Virus record (IMG/VR): IMGVR_UViG_3300005820_000005
Coordinates: 1 to 37,156 of that record
Length of the DNA stretch: 37,156 bases
Strand: one strand, 5' to 3'
From: a virus
The notes under the pieces: generated by a model
What the model was told of the DNA's origin: nothing
Seen by the model: the letters and a program-made list of their open reading frames with translations, nothing else
Database searches by the model: none
Translations under genes and position numbers: made by a program
Shown here: positions 23,367-30,545 of the stretch, in pieces
Layout of the letters: each line of letters starts with the position of its first letter
Position numbering within the stretch: position 1 is the first letter of the stretch

Positions 23367-25533
23367 ATAACTCATCTCCTTTTATATATATAAAATTTTT
23401 AGGCTTTATAGCCATGATCCCCGCTTTCCTTTCCTTAGATATCGGGGTAAATTTTTCATATTTAGTTACAGGGACCAGAGTTCCCCTGCATTCATAATGA
23501 TTAGGTGGTTTTATCCTGGCTAAATCAGGATCGCCCTTTTCAAATACCTGGCCATCCAACCGTTCACATATCTCGGTAGTCCTATCATCCATAATAGAAG
23601 AATAGGCAACTGCCGGTACAAAATCCCCTACATCTGGATCGTTCATCATGGCCCAGCGCCCCTCATTGTAGGCATCGCTAAAATTGGTTCTTACTACATT
23701 TTCAAGGTGCCAGGGAGTTAATTCTCTCCCGGTTTTTATCTCTATTGCGGTAGTCCCGATATACTCTTTAAAAAATCCATCCAATTGAAACATTATCTCC
23801 GGGGTAGTAGCCCCGCCTTTTAAACCGTTATATAAAATTGCCCTTGCTTCCTTTAAGACGCTATCCCTTATCACCCCGGCAATCCAGAAGGATTTATTAT
23901 TTAGATATTGCAAGGCTTTTACAGGTGGCAACCCGGGAACTATATCGACAAATTTCATTTTACCCAGTTCACTTTTTACCTCTTCCCGGCCATACTGCCA
24001 TAAATCTCTTAGATATTCCTGGATCTTGCTCTTTAATTCTCCGACATAAGACAACTGAATTTTTTCAATTTGAGAAGCTGAATTGGTTTCAATTATCTTT
24101 CTTTTTAAAATATCTTTTTTGAGGGATTCTTTTTGCTTGGTTATAATCTTTATAAGATCTTCTTTGGCTTTTGCTTCCCACCCATCTAAGTTTTTTACTA
24201 TCCTAGTAAAATTACATTTTTTTTCATATTGATTAGTTTGCCTTGATAGCCCAGATTGATATTCTTCTATGAAGCCCCCGCCTTTAGGCTTGGGTTCGGG
24301 TAAGACTATACCTTCTTCTTTGGCTGGAATTTTAAGGAATCCCCGGACCCACTCTTCTTCTGGATTGATTAAACCTGCATCAACCAGCATTTTAGCAATC
24401 TTAGCCTTTGCTTCCTGATCATCTTTTATAAGTGATTCAAATTTAAAATAGGGATATTTAGGATTGGTGAAATTAAAATCTATCAATCGTTTTATGATCT
24501 GTTCCCGGACTAGGGTATCTTCGGTTTCTGTACCTAAATAATCAAGAATATAAATAAAAATATCAAAATGAGTTTTAGATAAAGCCCAACTTCCCTTTTC
24601 TCCGGTATCCATAAGTAAAGTCCCTACCAATAAAGCCCGGGCAATCATGTTATTATTGGTGTCAAAGGCTGACTTATATCCCGCGTCTCCTCTCCGGACA
24701 GCCTCTAAAAGTTCAGCTTCCAAACCTTTGGGCATTACTATTGCAGTATCGGTTTGAATGGTTTTTAATATGTCTAAATATTCATCCTGTTTAGCCTTAT
24801 TAGTCCCGGTTCCATAACGACCTATTACCGTAGGCTGGCCAAACTTTTCTAAAAAGATATTCCAGAATCTTTGAACGATATCATTAGAGAAATAATACCG
24901 GTAGGCAGCCCTAAAATCACTCTCACCATACAAGCTGTCTGCATCATCATCATTAGGATTATAGGCAAAGAGAATAAATTTATTTATAGGTAAATGCTTA
25001 TTGTAACCTTCAATTAGGCCTTTTTCTTCAATATTGCCATGCTCATCACATTTAAACATATAATTTACAGCTTTCCGGACCTTGATATTATCAATCCCGA
25101 TCATCCCCTTAAATTCTCCGGTAGGAAGGACCTTATAATTAATTTCAGCCACTGAAAAACCGTCACGCATAGCATTCCATATTTTGAGCAGGGTATTATT
25201 TACGTTCCCCTTCATCTCTGAAAAGCAATGCTCGATAAATTCGGCCTGTCTAACTGATTCTGGATCATCTTCATCTTCTGGCCTTATACTCCAGGGGGTA
25301 GATAACCGGGCATGTTTTTTTAACATAAAGACAGCTTTAACCTGGCCATCCCGCCTTTGCATTTTTCTATATATTTCCAATCCCTTTTTTTCTACCAGAT
25401 CATCAGGATTGTAGACAGGAAGATCACCAATACCCCAGATATCAGTTCCAGAGTGGGATATTTCGCCCATTTCCGGTTTAAGCAATTTTTTTATAGCATT
25501 TGTAGTATTCTGAAACGTATCTTTTAAATCCAT
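23344..25533 (-). CDS. Portal (DUF935, Mu gp29-like) fused to MuF
   Basis: 729 residues, AAAAGG ribosome site. Residues 1 to about 430 are a DUF935-type portal (IYRKMQRRDGQVKAVFMLKK, RFWNIFLEKFGQPTVIGRY). The region from about 470 is helical, and about 600-700 is a MuF minor head domain (NVVRTNFSDAYNEGRWAMM, DDRTTEICERLDGQVF, PNHYECRGTLVPV). In Mu these are two genes. Forms the DNA entry ring and carries ejected or internal protein. Confidence 0.85.
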   Translation of the reverse strand: MDLKDTFQNTTNAIKKLLKPEMGEISHSGTDIWGIGDLPVYNPDDLVEKKGLEIYRKMQRRDGQVKAVFMLKKHARLSTPWSIRPEDEDDPESVRQAEFIEHCFSEMKGNVNNTLLKIWNAMRDGFSVAEINYKVLPTGEFKGMIGIDNIKVRKAVNYMFKCDEHGNIEEKGLIEGYNKHLPINKFILFAYNPNDDDADSLYGESDFRAAYRYYFSNDIVQRFWNIFLEKFGQPTVIGRYGTGTNKAKQDEYLDILKTIQTDTAIVMPKGLEAELLEAVRRGDAGYKSAFDTNNNMIARALLVGTLLMDTGEKGSWALSKTHFDIFIYILDYLGTETEDTLVREQIIKRLIDFNFTNPKYPYFKFESLIKDDQEAKAKIAKMLVDAGLINPEEEWVRGFLKIPAKEEGIVLPEPKPKGGGFIEEYQSGLSRQTNQYEKKCNFTRIVKNLDGWEAKAKEDLIKIITKQKESLKKDILKRKIIETNSASQIEKIQLSYVGELKSKIQEYLRDLWQYGREEVKSELGKMKFVDIVPGLPPVKALQYLNNKSFWIAGVIRDSVLKEARAILYNGLKGGATTPEIMFQLDGFFKEYIGTTAIEIKTGRELTPWHLENVVRTNFSDAYNEGRWAMMNDPDVGDFVPAVAYSSIMDDRTTEICERLDGQVFEKGDPDLARIKPPNHYECRGTLVPVTKYEKFTPISKERKAGIMAIKPKNFIYIKGDELYALQVSE

Positions 25534-25546
25534 AAAAACCTTTTTA

Positions 25547-25732
25547 TCATTCCTTTAATCGTCTTATTAAATCGATAACCTTACTCTTTGCATCTTCATA
25601 AGGGCATTTATAACAGTTAGCTACATTACGATACTCCTTCGGTAAACTCTTTATCCATTCAATTGCTTGTTCCTTGTTGATTTTATCTTCTTTCCTTTTT
25701 ATGTTATTTATCCAATCGTATATACTCATCAT
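25547..25732 (-). CDS. Small CxxC protein before the portal
   Basis: 61 residues (or 60 from the second ATG), AAGGAG ribosome site. Contains one CYKCPYED pair in a lysine-rich helical protein. Unknown; first gene after the terminator, so it may be translated as a leader to the head operon. Confidence 0.6.
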   Translation of the reverse strand: MMSIYDWINNIKRKEDKINKEQAIEWIKSLPKEYRNVANCYKCPYEDAKSKVIDLIRRLKE

Positions 25733-25746
25733 ATAATCTCCTTAAA

Positions 25747-25799
25747 CAAAAAAAGAGAGCCAGCAAGAAGTTTTTTAAACTTCTTCAAATTGGCCCTCT
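25747..25799 (-). terminator. Intrinsic terminator after the large terminase gene
   Basis: Minus strand: AGAGGGCCA (25791-25799) pairs with 25754-25762 (one G-U pair), enclosing a perfect nine-base inner stem (25765-25773 with 25777-25785), followed by seven T. A further GAGAGC at 25805-25810 (minus strand) can pair with the same 3' arm, so alternative folding is possible. Partial read-through would lower head gene expression relative to the terminase. Confidence 0.8.
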
Positions 25800-25909
25800 A
25801 AGGTGCTCTCGGATTATTTAATTTTTAGAAAATATTATTTTTTTTCAGAATAGCACAGAATTATTTATTAGTCAAATAAATTACTTTACATAATAATTAT
25901 AAATCCTTG

Positions 25910-27439
25910 TTACCAATCTTGTTCGGTACTTGGTCGTTTCCCGGCACCCTTCCCTTCAATTATAGACTTCGACTCTTCTAGAGCAGTTACTGCGCCATAA
26001 CTGGCCATAGCCAAACTAATAGCTAAATCGATTTTTTTAGTTCCCGATTTCTTTACAATACGCCAACCCCGGGAAGAATAAATTACCTTACAGTTAATCA
26101 GGGATAGCCTGATTTCTTCCGATTCATAGAAATTTATCCCCTGGCTTTTAATCAGATTAAAAAGACATTGGGAGAAGGCTATACAATTCCCCTGGGTTTG
26201 AGGCAATTCCACCATATTGATTTTTTCTTTTTTGAGATCCTGGCTCAATTGGATAGCCTGGTAGGGATCAAAATAAACCCCTTGAATATCATAAAGTTCA
26301 GATAATTCGATCAGGTATCTTTTAACATCATCAAATTGCAGTTCTTCTGTTTTTAGGGGAACATAAACTTTATGATCCACAGAAAAAATTTTATTATTAA
26401 TCTTTCCTACGCCACAAATAGCGGTATAGTCATTTCTATATCCCACATCAAGCCCTAACCATATAGGAATTTTTATCTTCGGCCTTTTGATTAATTTATA
26501 ATCAATGCAAGCCCTAAAATCTTCATCAGTTATAAAAGAATCTTCTTCACTCACCCATAAATTTTTATGCAATCGCTTGAATAGATTCGGTCTCATTCCC
26601 GGTTTATGCTCCTGGCTATTCAAATATTTTTCAGTCACGAAGGAAGAAGGATTCGCTTCTTCCCCTTGTTTGATATAGAAATAACTTTCCGGAGTATTGC
26701 CTTTTTTTGATTCCTTAACCAGGTCCCACAAGATCCCTTCTTCTGACCTTCCAGCGGTAGAAGTTATCAGAATTAGAGGGTACTTATATGTCGGGGATAG
26801 CTGCAACTCGTCAAAAAAGAATCTTAAAGAATCTGTGTCGAAAGAGGCCAATTCATCAATACAAATTAATAGGCAATTAAGTCCGGCACTTGACCGGAAA
26901 GAAGAACTTAGGCATCTTAAAATCGTTCCGGTTTTAATATTCTCGATATAATCGGCATGGATCCGGCACTTCCTATTAAGCTTCGGGTTCTTCTCGATCA
27001 TGGAAACAATTTTCCGGTAAGTAATAAAATTAGATTGGTCCTTGCTATTGGAACAAATATAAATCTCGCCGGGCTCCTGGCAGATCAAGAACCAACTCAA
27101 GACTATTGCCGAAAAGGTAGACTTACCGTTTTTTTTAGCCAAACTTACGAGAATCAATCGAGGTCTGTTCTTATAAAAGCAATCTGTAAAAACCTCTCGT
27201 TCCCAGTCCTCAAGCATGATCAGCTTTTGTCTTTTCTCAGGTAGATAAACCTCTTTTTCTGCGAATTGAATTATATCCTCTTTGTATTTCAGGAAAGAAA
27301 AGCCTCTATCCCTGCCAACCTTCAACTTTTCCGGCCACCTTAATTTTAAATTGTCAAGTTTCCTCTTCTTGGATTCCGGAGTCTTAGCTTGATAACTTGA
27401 CTTTGGTCGAAACTTTACATTCTTAGCGATATGAACCAC
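25910..27439 (-). CDS. terL: Terminase large subunit (HK97 type)
   Basis: 509 residues. Walker A SLAKKNGKST at about 99-108, Walker B LLICIDE at about 190-196, coupling motif ITSTAG near 225, nuclease Asp331 in GLDVGYRND and a late KKIDLAISLAMA block. Motor that packages DNA into the head and cuts concatemers. GTG start at 27439 touches its purine-rich site (AGAGGG) and is uncertain; an ATC nearer the right spacing aligns with the start of the duplicated mini-gene. The first 33 codons or so are repeated at 28075-28172. Confidence 0.92.
   Translation of the reverse strand: MVHIAKNVKFRPKSSYQAKTPESKKRKLDNLKLRWPEKLKVGRDRGFSFLKYKEDIIQFAEKEVYLPEKRQKLIMLEDWEREVFTDCFYKNRPRLILVSLAKKNGKSTFSAIVLSWFLICQEPGEIYICSNSKDQSNFITYRKIVSMIEKNPKLNRKCRIHADYIENIKTGTILRCLSSSFRSSAGLNCLLICIDELASFDTDSLRFFFDELQLSPTYKYPLILITSTAGRSEEGILWDLVKESKKGNTPESYFYIKQGEEANPSSFVTEKYLNSQEHKPGMRPNLFKRLHKNLWVSEEDSFITDEDFRACIDYKLIKRPKIKIPIWLGLDVGYRNDYTAICGVGKINNKIFSVDHKVYVPLKTEELQFDDVKRYLIELSELYDIQGVYFDPYQAIQLSQDLKKEKINMVELPQTQGNCIAFSQCLFNLIKSQGINFYESEEIRLSLINCKVIYSSRGWRIVKKSGTKKIDLAISLAMASYGAVTALEESKSIIEGKGAGKRPSTEQDW
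27327..27424 (-). repeat. Duplicated terL 5' segment, copy A (in terL)
   Basis: 98 bases within the terL start, about 90 identical to 28075-28172 in the same orientation. Confidence 0.9.
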
Positions 27440-27522
27440 CCCTCTAAAATAGCCTTAAAAACGATCCTAAGCCCCCTCTAAGCATCAATTCTACATCCCC
27501 CTGTATGATTTCATGCACCTTA

Positions 27523-27551
27523 TATAAACTCAAAAACCTGAAAATAGTCAA
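27523..27551 (-). promoter_or_regulatory. Likely promoter of terL
   Basis: -35 TTGACT (27546-27551), exactly 17 bases, -10 TTTATA (27523-27528), about 85 bases before the terL GTG. Confidence 0.55.
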
Positions 27552-27594
27552 AAGTTATGATATATAAGGCTCCTTTAATGATTAAGCTAAAAAT

Positions 27595-27616
27595 AAAACG
27601 CAATATAAAGCGTTTT
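27595..27616 (-). terminator. Weak terminator hairpin upstream of the terL promoter
   Basis: Seven-base perfect stem AAAACGC/GCGTTTT with an eight-base loop, then ATTTTTA on the minus strand. The upstream arm can alternatively join a CGCTT/AAGCG pairing, so the structure may switch. Confidence 0.45.
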
Positions 27617-27695
27617 AAGGGGGGTATAAAAAACCCCGCTTATGATTGTATGCGTTTTTCGGCCTTTTCGCTTAAAAACTTGCACGTTACAGGTC

Positions 27696-27715
27696 AAGCT
27701 CGGGGCCCCGAGCTT
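27696..27715. other. Perfect 20-base GC-rich palindrome (packaging site candidate)
   Basis: AAGCTCGGGGCCCCGAGCTT is fully self-complementary, starts at the stop codon of the terS-position gene and has 14 G/C in an AT-rich genome. No U-run follows, so it is not a terminator. Between small and large terminase genes, this is where cos or pac recognition sites are often found. Confidence 0.5.
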
Positions 27716-27929
27716 AAAGATTCTCAGTGAATATAGTTTTACAAAGAGATTCTTTCTTGATCCCTGCTTTTTTGCACATCTCTTTAAATTCTTTCTTACT
27801 GAAATTCCCCTTAGCCAATTTTTTCTTACGTTCCCGGTCAAATAAATCCAACCGATCTGATTCTAATTTATGCTTTTTGCACCACTCCAAAGCGTGATCT
27901 AACCGGTCATTATCCTCATCATTTACCAT
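27714..27929 (-). CDS. Small protein in the terminase-small-subunit position
   Basis: 71 residues from the ATG at 27929 (MVNDEDNDRLDHALEWCKKH), with AAGGAG nine bases upstream; the longer TTG form overlaps that site. Basic helical protein with FSKKEFKEMCKKAGI. Shorter than most TerS proteins and without a clear helix-turn-helix. TerS is the natural guess from position only. Confidence 0.5.
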   Translation of the reverse strand: MVNDEDNDRLDHALEWCKKHKLESDRLDLFDRERKKKLAKGNFSKKEFKEMCKKAGIKKESLCKTIFTENL

Positions 27930-28046
27930 AAATTTATCACTCCTTTTTATCAATAAAATGTATTAGAGACCCTTTGTTCACAAGGGTTTTAGCAACGTCC
28001 CATAAGATACCTTATGTAAAGTAATCCTCTTTACTTTCGCTTTTAA

Positions 28047-28181
28047 TTATTTCCCGGTTTTGCTGATCTTTGATTTTTCCGGCCACCTTAATTTTAAATT
28101 ATCAAGTTTCTTCTTTTTGTATTCTGGAGTTTTAGCTTGATAACTTGCCTTTGGTCGAAACTTTATATTCTTCTTAAACAA
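28047..28181 (-). CDS. 44-residue mini-protein duplicating the TerL N-terminus
   Basis: TTG start with GGGGG seven bases upstream. Product begins LFKKNIKFRPKASYQAKTPE and matches TerL residues 6-37 almost exactly (KFRPKSSYQAKTPESKKRKL), then ends with its own tail SKISKTGK. The reading frame is kept intact with mostly silent or conservative changes, so it may be a used gene, for example a decoy or regulator of terminase assembly, rather than debris. Confidence 0.6.
   Translation of the reverse strand: MFKKNIKFRPKASYQAKTPEYKKKKLDNLKLRWPEKSKISKTGK
28075..28172 (-). repeat. Duplicated terL 5' segment, copy B (in the mini-gene)
   Basis: About 90 of 98 bases identical to 27327-27424, direct orientation, 748 bases apart. 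Confidence 0.9.
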
Positions 28182-28246
28182 TGTTATACCCCCTTCTTAA
28201 ATTCTTAAAGTTGGTTGAAAAGGTCTGTCTAATTTTTAACATATCC

Positions 28247-28260
28247 CTGCCCGGAGGCAG
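28247..28260 (-). ncRNA. Array-terminal hairpin A
   Basis: Minus strand CTGCC-TCCG-GGCAG directly follows the array unit GGTAA plus GGAA. C(TCCG)G is a UNCG-type tetraloop if transcribed. Confidence 0.6.
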
Positions 28261-28264
28261 TTCC

Positions 28265-28349
28265 TTACCAAACCTTACCTCACCGCACTTGACCTTACCA
28301 TACCAAACCTTACCTTACCATACCCCACCGGACCCCACCCCACCAAACC
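28265..28349 (-). repeat. GGTNN pentamer array A (17 units)
   Basis: On the minus strand GGT recurs every five bases for 17 successive units without an insertion or deletion; 16 are GGT and one is AGT. The two following bases vary freely. The last unit is GGTAA, joined to hairpin A. It lies in the 3' region of the 175-residue gene and before the mini-gene. Translating it in any frame gives only low-complexity peptide. Confidence 0.85.
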
Positions 28350-28363
28350 CAATCATATTTTTA

Positions 28364-28891
28364 TTATTTAAATTCCAAGATCTCAAATCGACCAAAATGC
28401 GGTCTCCAATCGCCAATTCCTACAAATTTTCCAGCATATACAACTATCTCTTTCAGGATATCCTTTAGCATTGAATCATCCATAACTAACAAATTAAATT
28501 CTGCTTCCCAACCTTTTTTAAATGCCGGTCTGCTTCTGAGAATTTGATTCCTTTGAATCTTGACAAATTCCTGATGATTATAATCAAAAGTTTTCTTACC
28601 CAAAGGAATTTTATCAGGTTCAACTTCAATTGTAGCATTTATCATATCTTTATAAGTTTTTCCCATTCTACCTTTAATTTTAAAATTTACTGCTGCCTTT
28701 ACCAAACCAGCCCTTAATTGTTTACTGGGAATATAGCAGCCTATCTCATCATCAAAATATAAAGATTCTTCTGCTTCCTTAGAATAATCAACTTCACCGG
28801 ATTTTTGTCTTGAATTGTCTTCTTTAAAAGGTCTTTTATGCTGCAGATAATCGGCAATTCCCTTAATTTTTACCTTAACCTCATAAGCCAT
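28364..28891 (-). CDS. Unrecognised 175-residue protein flanked by GGTNN arrays
   Basis: ATG at 28891 (MAYEVKVKIKGIADYLQHKR) has AAAGGAAAA upstream; a TTG 11 codons earlier lacks a site. Basic, alpha/beta protein. Two stretches, YIPSKQLRAGLVKAA at about 65-80 and VGIGDWRPHFGRFEI near the C-terminus, recall the helix and glycine-rich loop of RAMP/Cas7-type RNA-binding folds; this is a resemblance by eye only. GGTNN arrays lie directly before and after it, so it is the best candidate to bind them. Conserved-looking phage protein, function unknown. Confidence 0.65.
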   Translation of the reverse strand: MAYEVKVKIKGIADYLQHKRPFKEDNSRQKSGEVDYSKEAEESLYFDDEIGCYIPSKQLRAGLVKAAVNFKIKGRMGKTYKDMINATIEVEPDKIPLGKKTFDYNHQEFVKIQRNQILRSRPAFKKGWEAEFNLLVMDDSMLKDILKEIVVYAGKFVGIGDWRPHFGRFEILEFK

Positions 28892-28936
28892 TTTATTTTT
28901 TCCTTTCTTATTATTTTTGGACAAGTTTTATGACTT

Positions 28937-28966
28937 CGACCCTATCAAACCACACCTGACCAAATT
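28937..28966 (-). repeat. Short degenerate GGTNN run (6 units)
   Basis: Six pentamers, four of them GGT and two GAT/AAT, in the 5' region of the 175-residue gene, right after hairpin B. Confidence 0.6.
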
Positions 28967-28967
28967 C

Positions 28968-28981
28968 CTACTTGATAGTAG
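28968..28981 (-). ncRNA. Array-terminal hairpin B
   Basis: Minus strand CTACT-ATCA-AGTAG after GGTAA plus GCAA. Compared with hairpins A and C, two stem pairs have changed on both sides (G-C to A-T and C-G to T-A), keeping the stem. Confidence 0.65.
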
Positions 28982-28985
28982 TTGC

Positions 28986-29065
28986 TTACCAAACCGCACC
29001 TTATCCAACCATACCTTAACTCGCCTTACTGTACCGCACCTGACCGTATCATACCTTACCCTACC
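28986..29065 (-). repeat. GGTNN pentamer array B (16 units)
   Basis: Sixteen in-phase pentamers; eleven GGT, the rest one-base variants (GAT, GTT, GGC, AGT). Begins after three weaker units that link it to hairpin C and ends in GGTAA and hairpin B. Confidence 0.85.
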
Positions 29066-29081
29066 AAATTAAATCTCAACC

Positions 29082-29095
29082 CTGCCCAGAGGCAG
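29082..29095 (-). ncRNA. Array-terminal hairpin C
   Basis: Minus strand CTGCC-TCTG-GGCAG after GGTAA plus GCGA; same stem as hairpin A. Confidence 0.6.
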
Positions 29096-29099
29096 TCGC

Positions 29100-29174
29100 T
29101 TACCATATCGCACCCCACTGGACCATACCCGACCCCACCGTACCACACCAATCCTAACCTTACCCTACCACACC
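29100..29174 (-). repeat. GGTNN pentamer array C (15 units)
   Basis: Fifteen in-phase pentamers, twelve GGT. The first units form the end of the coding region of the nuclease gene (its C-terminal YGVVG), so the array begins within that gene. Confidence 0.85.
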
Positions 29175-29552
29175 GTAAAAATATTTCTTTAATAGTTTCC
29201 TGAATTTCGGATTATTCAGATCGCCGTTAACTACATTATTAAAAATCCTTAAACAGTTTACTCTGTTTTCCCGGCAAATTTTATCTTTCTTTGAATCTCG
29301 AATTTTTTGTTTTTCGTCTGAAGCGTGATACCAACCGCCAGGCTCAATAATGCAAACTAATTTATTGTGTCTAAAAATAGAAATATCAGCGTGAGAATTG
29401 TTATTCCAGAATGATTTTAGCCACCTATTATCAGGCTCCGGGAATAGCTTTTTTAATGGTATTTTTGTTTCAAATTTCAACCTGGGGAATTTATCTATTA
29501 AATGGGAATACAGTTTATTTATTATAATTTTATCATCTTGGATCTTTAACAT
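29160..29552 (-). CDS. PD-(D/E)XK-type nuclease (Vsr/DUF559-like)
   Basis: 130 residues. HADISIFRHNKLVCIIEPGGWYH with Asp56 and Glu70-x-Gly72, then KDKICRENRVNCLRIFN, is the core of Vsr/DUF559/DUF2726-type nucleases: a metal-binding Asp, an Asp/Glu on the next strand, then a helix and a strand. Probably a nicking endonuclease or resolvase. AAAGGAAAA ribosome site. Its last codons are part of array C. Confidence 0.65.
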   Translation of the reverse strand: MLKIQDDKIIINKLYSHLIDKFPRLKFETKIPLKKLFPEPDNRWLKSFWNNNSHADISIFRHNKLVCIIEPGGWYHASDEKQKIRDSKKDKICRENRVNCLRIFNNVVNGDLNNPKFRKLLKKYFYGVVG

Positions 29553-29571
29553 TTTTATTTTCCTTTAACTC

Positions 29572-30150
29572 CTATATCCCGAATCCGTTAATAACCTCTT
29601 TGTTTTCATCATCATCAATCCCTATATACCTGAAAGTTACTCTAATATTCCGGTGATTCAACAGATTAGAGATCCTTTCGATACTGATCCCCTGCATGCG
29701 CAGATGATACCCAAAGGTCTTTCTCAATGTGTGTCCGCCGACTTTGCATTTAAGGCCTGTATCTTTACACCATTTGTTTATTAGCTGATAGGCTCTAATC
29801 CTGGTGATTGGTTTATTCTCCTTTGATTTCTCGTTAGTAAATAGGTATTGATCCAGGTCAAATATATCGGTCTTTTTAAGATAATAATTTATAGCTTCTT
29901 TAATCTGCTTATTAAAGTGCACCTTCCTGGTCTTTCCGGTCTTTTGTTCTTTGATATCCAAATAATCTTTTAACTCCCCCCGGTTATTTTTGACATCTCC
30001 AAGTCTCAAAGATAATATATCCCCGATCCTCAGGCCGGAGTTAATACCAAAAACGAATAACAAATAATCCCTCGGATTTTTTTGCCGGTATAGGTTCCCC
30101 CTGATCTGTTTTATTCGATTTTCTGACCTTATTGGCTCTACGATATTCAT
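29572..30150 (-). CDS. int: Tyrosine recombinase (integrase), catalytic domain only
   Basis: 192 residues from the ATG at 30150 (MNIVEPIRSENRIKQ), GGGGG nine bases upstream. All active-site residues are present: Arg41 (SGLRIGD), Lys70/73, His140-x-x-Arg143 (GGHTLRKTF), His166 (LLNHRNI) and Tyr175 (TFRYIG). No arm-binding or SAM-like N-terminal domain, as in small Xer-like or transposon recombinases. It may need a partner or simply bind core sites. Likely makes the phage temperate; att candidates lie directly upstream. Confidence 0.88.
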   Translation of the reverse strand: MNIVEPIRSENRIKQIRGNLYRQKNPRDYLLFVFGINSGLRIGDILSLRLGDVKNNRGELKDYLDIKEQKTGKTRKVHFNKQIKEAINYYLKKTDIFDLDQYLFTNEKSKENKPITRIRAYQLINKWCKDTGLKCKVGGHTLRKTFGYHLRMQGISIERISNLLNHRNIRVTFRYIGIDDDENKEVINGFGI

Positions 30151-30383
30151 ACTAAATAACCCCCTTATTTTGTTTAATCTATCTAACCAGATTATAACAT
30201 AGGTTAAACAAAAAAGCAAGTATCCTGTCAAAACGAATTCGAATATTCTATAATCCTTATTCTGTAAGGCTTTCATAATTATACATAATAACCCTTGTGT
30301 TAAATACAACTCTTCCCAGATCATGCCGGGAAACGGGGGAATAGGAAGAAAATGTAACCAGGCAAAAATATCGAAATTCACCT

Positions 30384-30425
30384 AGCCACTCCGATAGGAT
30401 CATAGCCACTCCGAAGCCACTCCGA
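30384..30425. repeat. Three copies of AGCCACTCCGA
   Basis: Exact 11-base repeats at 30384-30394, 30404-30414 and 30415-30425. Candidate arm or excisionase sites beside the integrase. Confidence 0.7.
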
Positions 30426-30514
30426 GAAATATTGAAAATCTTACAGACCTTATGCCGCAAAGGTTTCCTTGTCTTTTTTTTATTTTTTTTTGCCCTATTG
30501 ACTGTTTTACTTAA

Positions 30515-30545
30515 TTTAACCAACATAATCGCAATATAGGTTAAA
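30515..30545. promoter_or_regulatory. Candidate attP core
   Basis: Twelve-base arms (TTTAACCAACAT and, inverted, TTTAACCTATAT; 10 of 12 equal) around a seven-base centre, the layout of tyrosine-recombinase core sites. Confidence 0.4.

Larger units (their letters stand above)
27440..27713 (-). promoter_or_regulatory. Non-coding region between terS-position gene and terL
   Basis: No long ORF of good composition. Minus-strand contents in order: the 20-base palindrome (27696-27715), a GGGG/CCCC hairpin near 27617-27640, hairpin AAAACGC/GCGTTTT (27610-27616 with 27595-27601) followed by ATTTTT (a weak terminator), a promoter TTGACT-17-TTTATA (27546-27551 and 27523-27528), and two micro-ORFs of 7 and 13 codons leading up to terL. 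This layout suggests that terL has its own regulated transcription. Confidence 0.55.

Noticed and set aside
27587-27841. 84-codon minus-strand ORF
   Set aside because: Overlaps the better supported terS-position gene and runs through hairpins; composition is not protein-like at its end.
28265-29174. CRISPR array
   Set aside because: The repeated unit is three bases with two-base spacing; no 25-37 base repeats, no unique spacers, no cas genes.
28181-29203. Plus-strand ORFs at 28181-28468 and 28982-29203 rich in Pro, Thr, Leu and Tyr
   Set aside because: They only translate the pentamer arrays and the complement of real genes; no ribosome sites and low-complexity products.
30151-30381. N-terminal extension of the integrase frame to 30381
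   Set aside because: GTG start without ribosome site, hydrophobic sequence unlike any integrase domain, while the ATG at 30150 has a good site.
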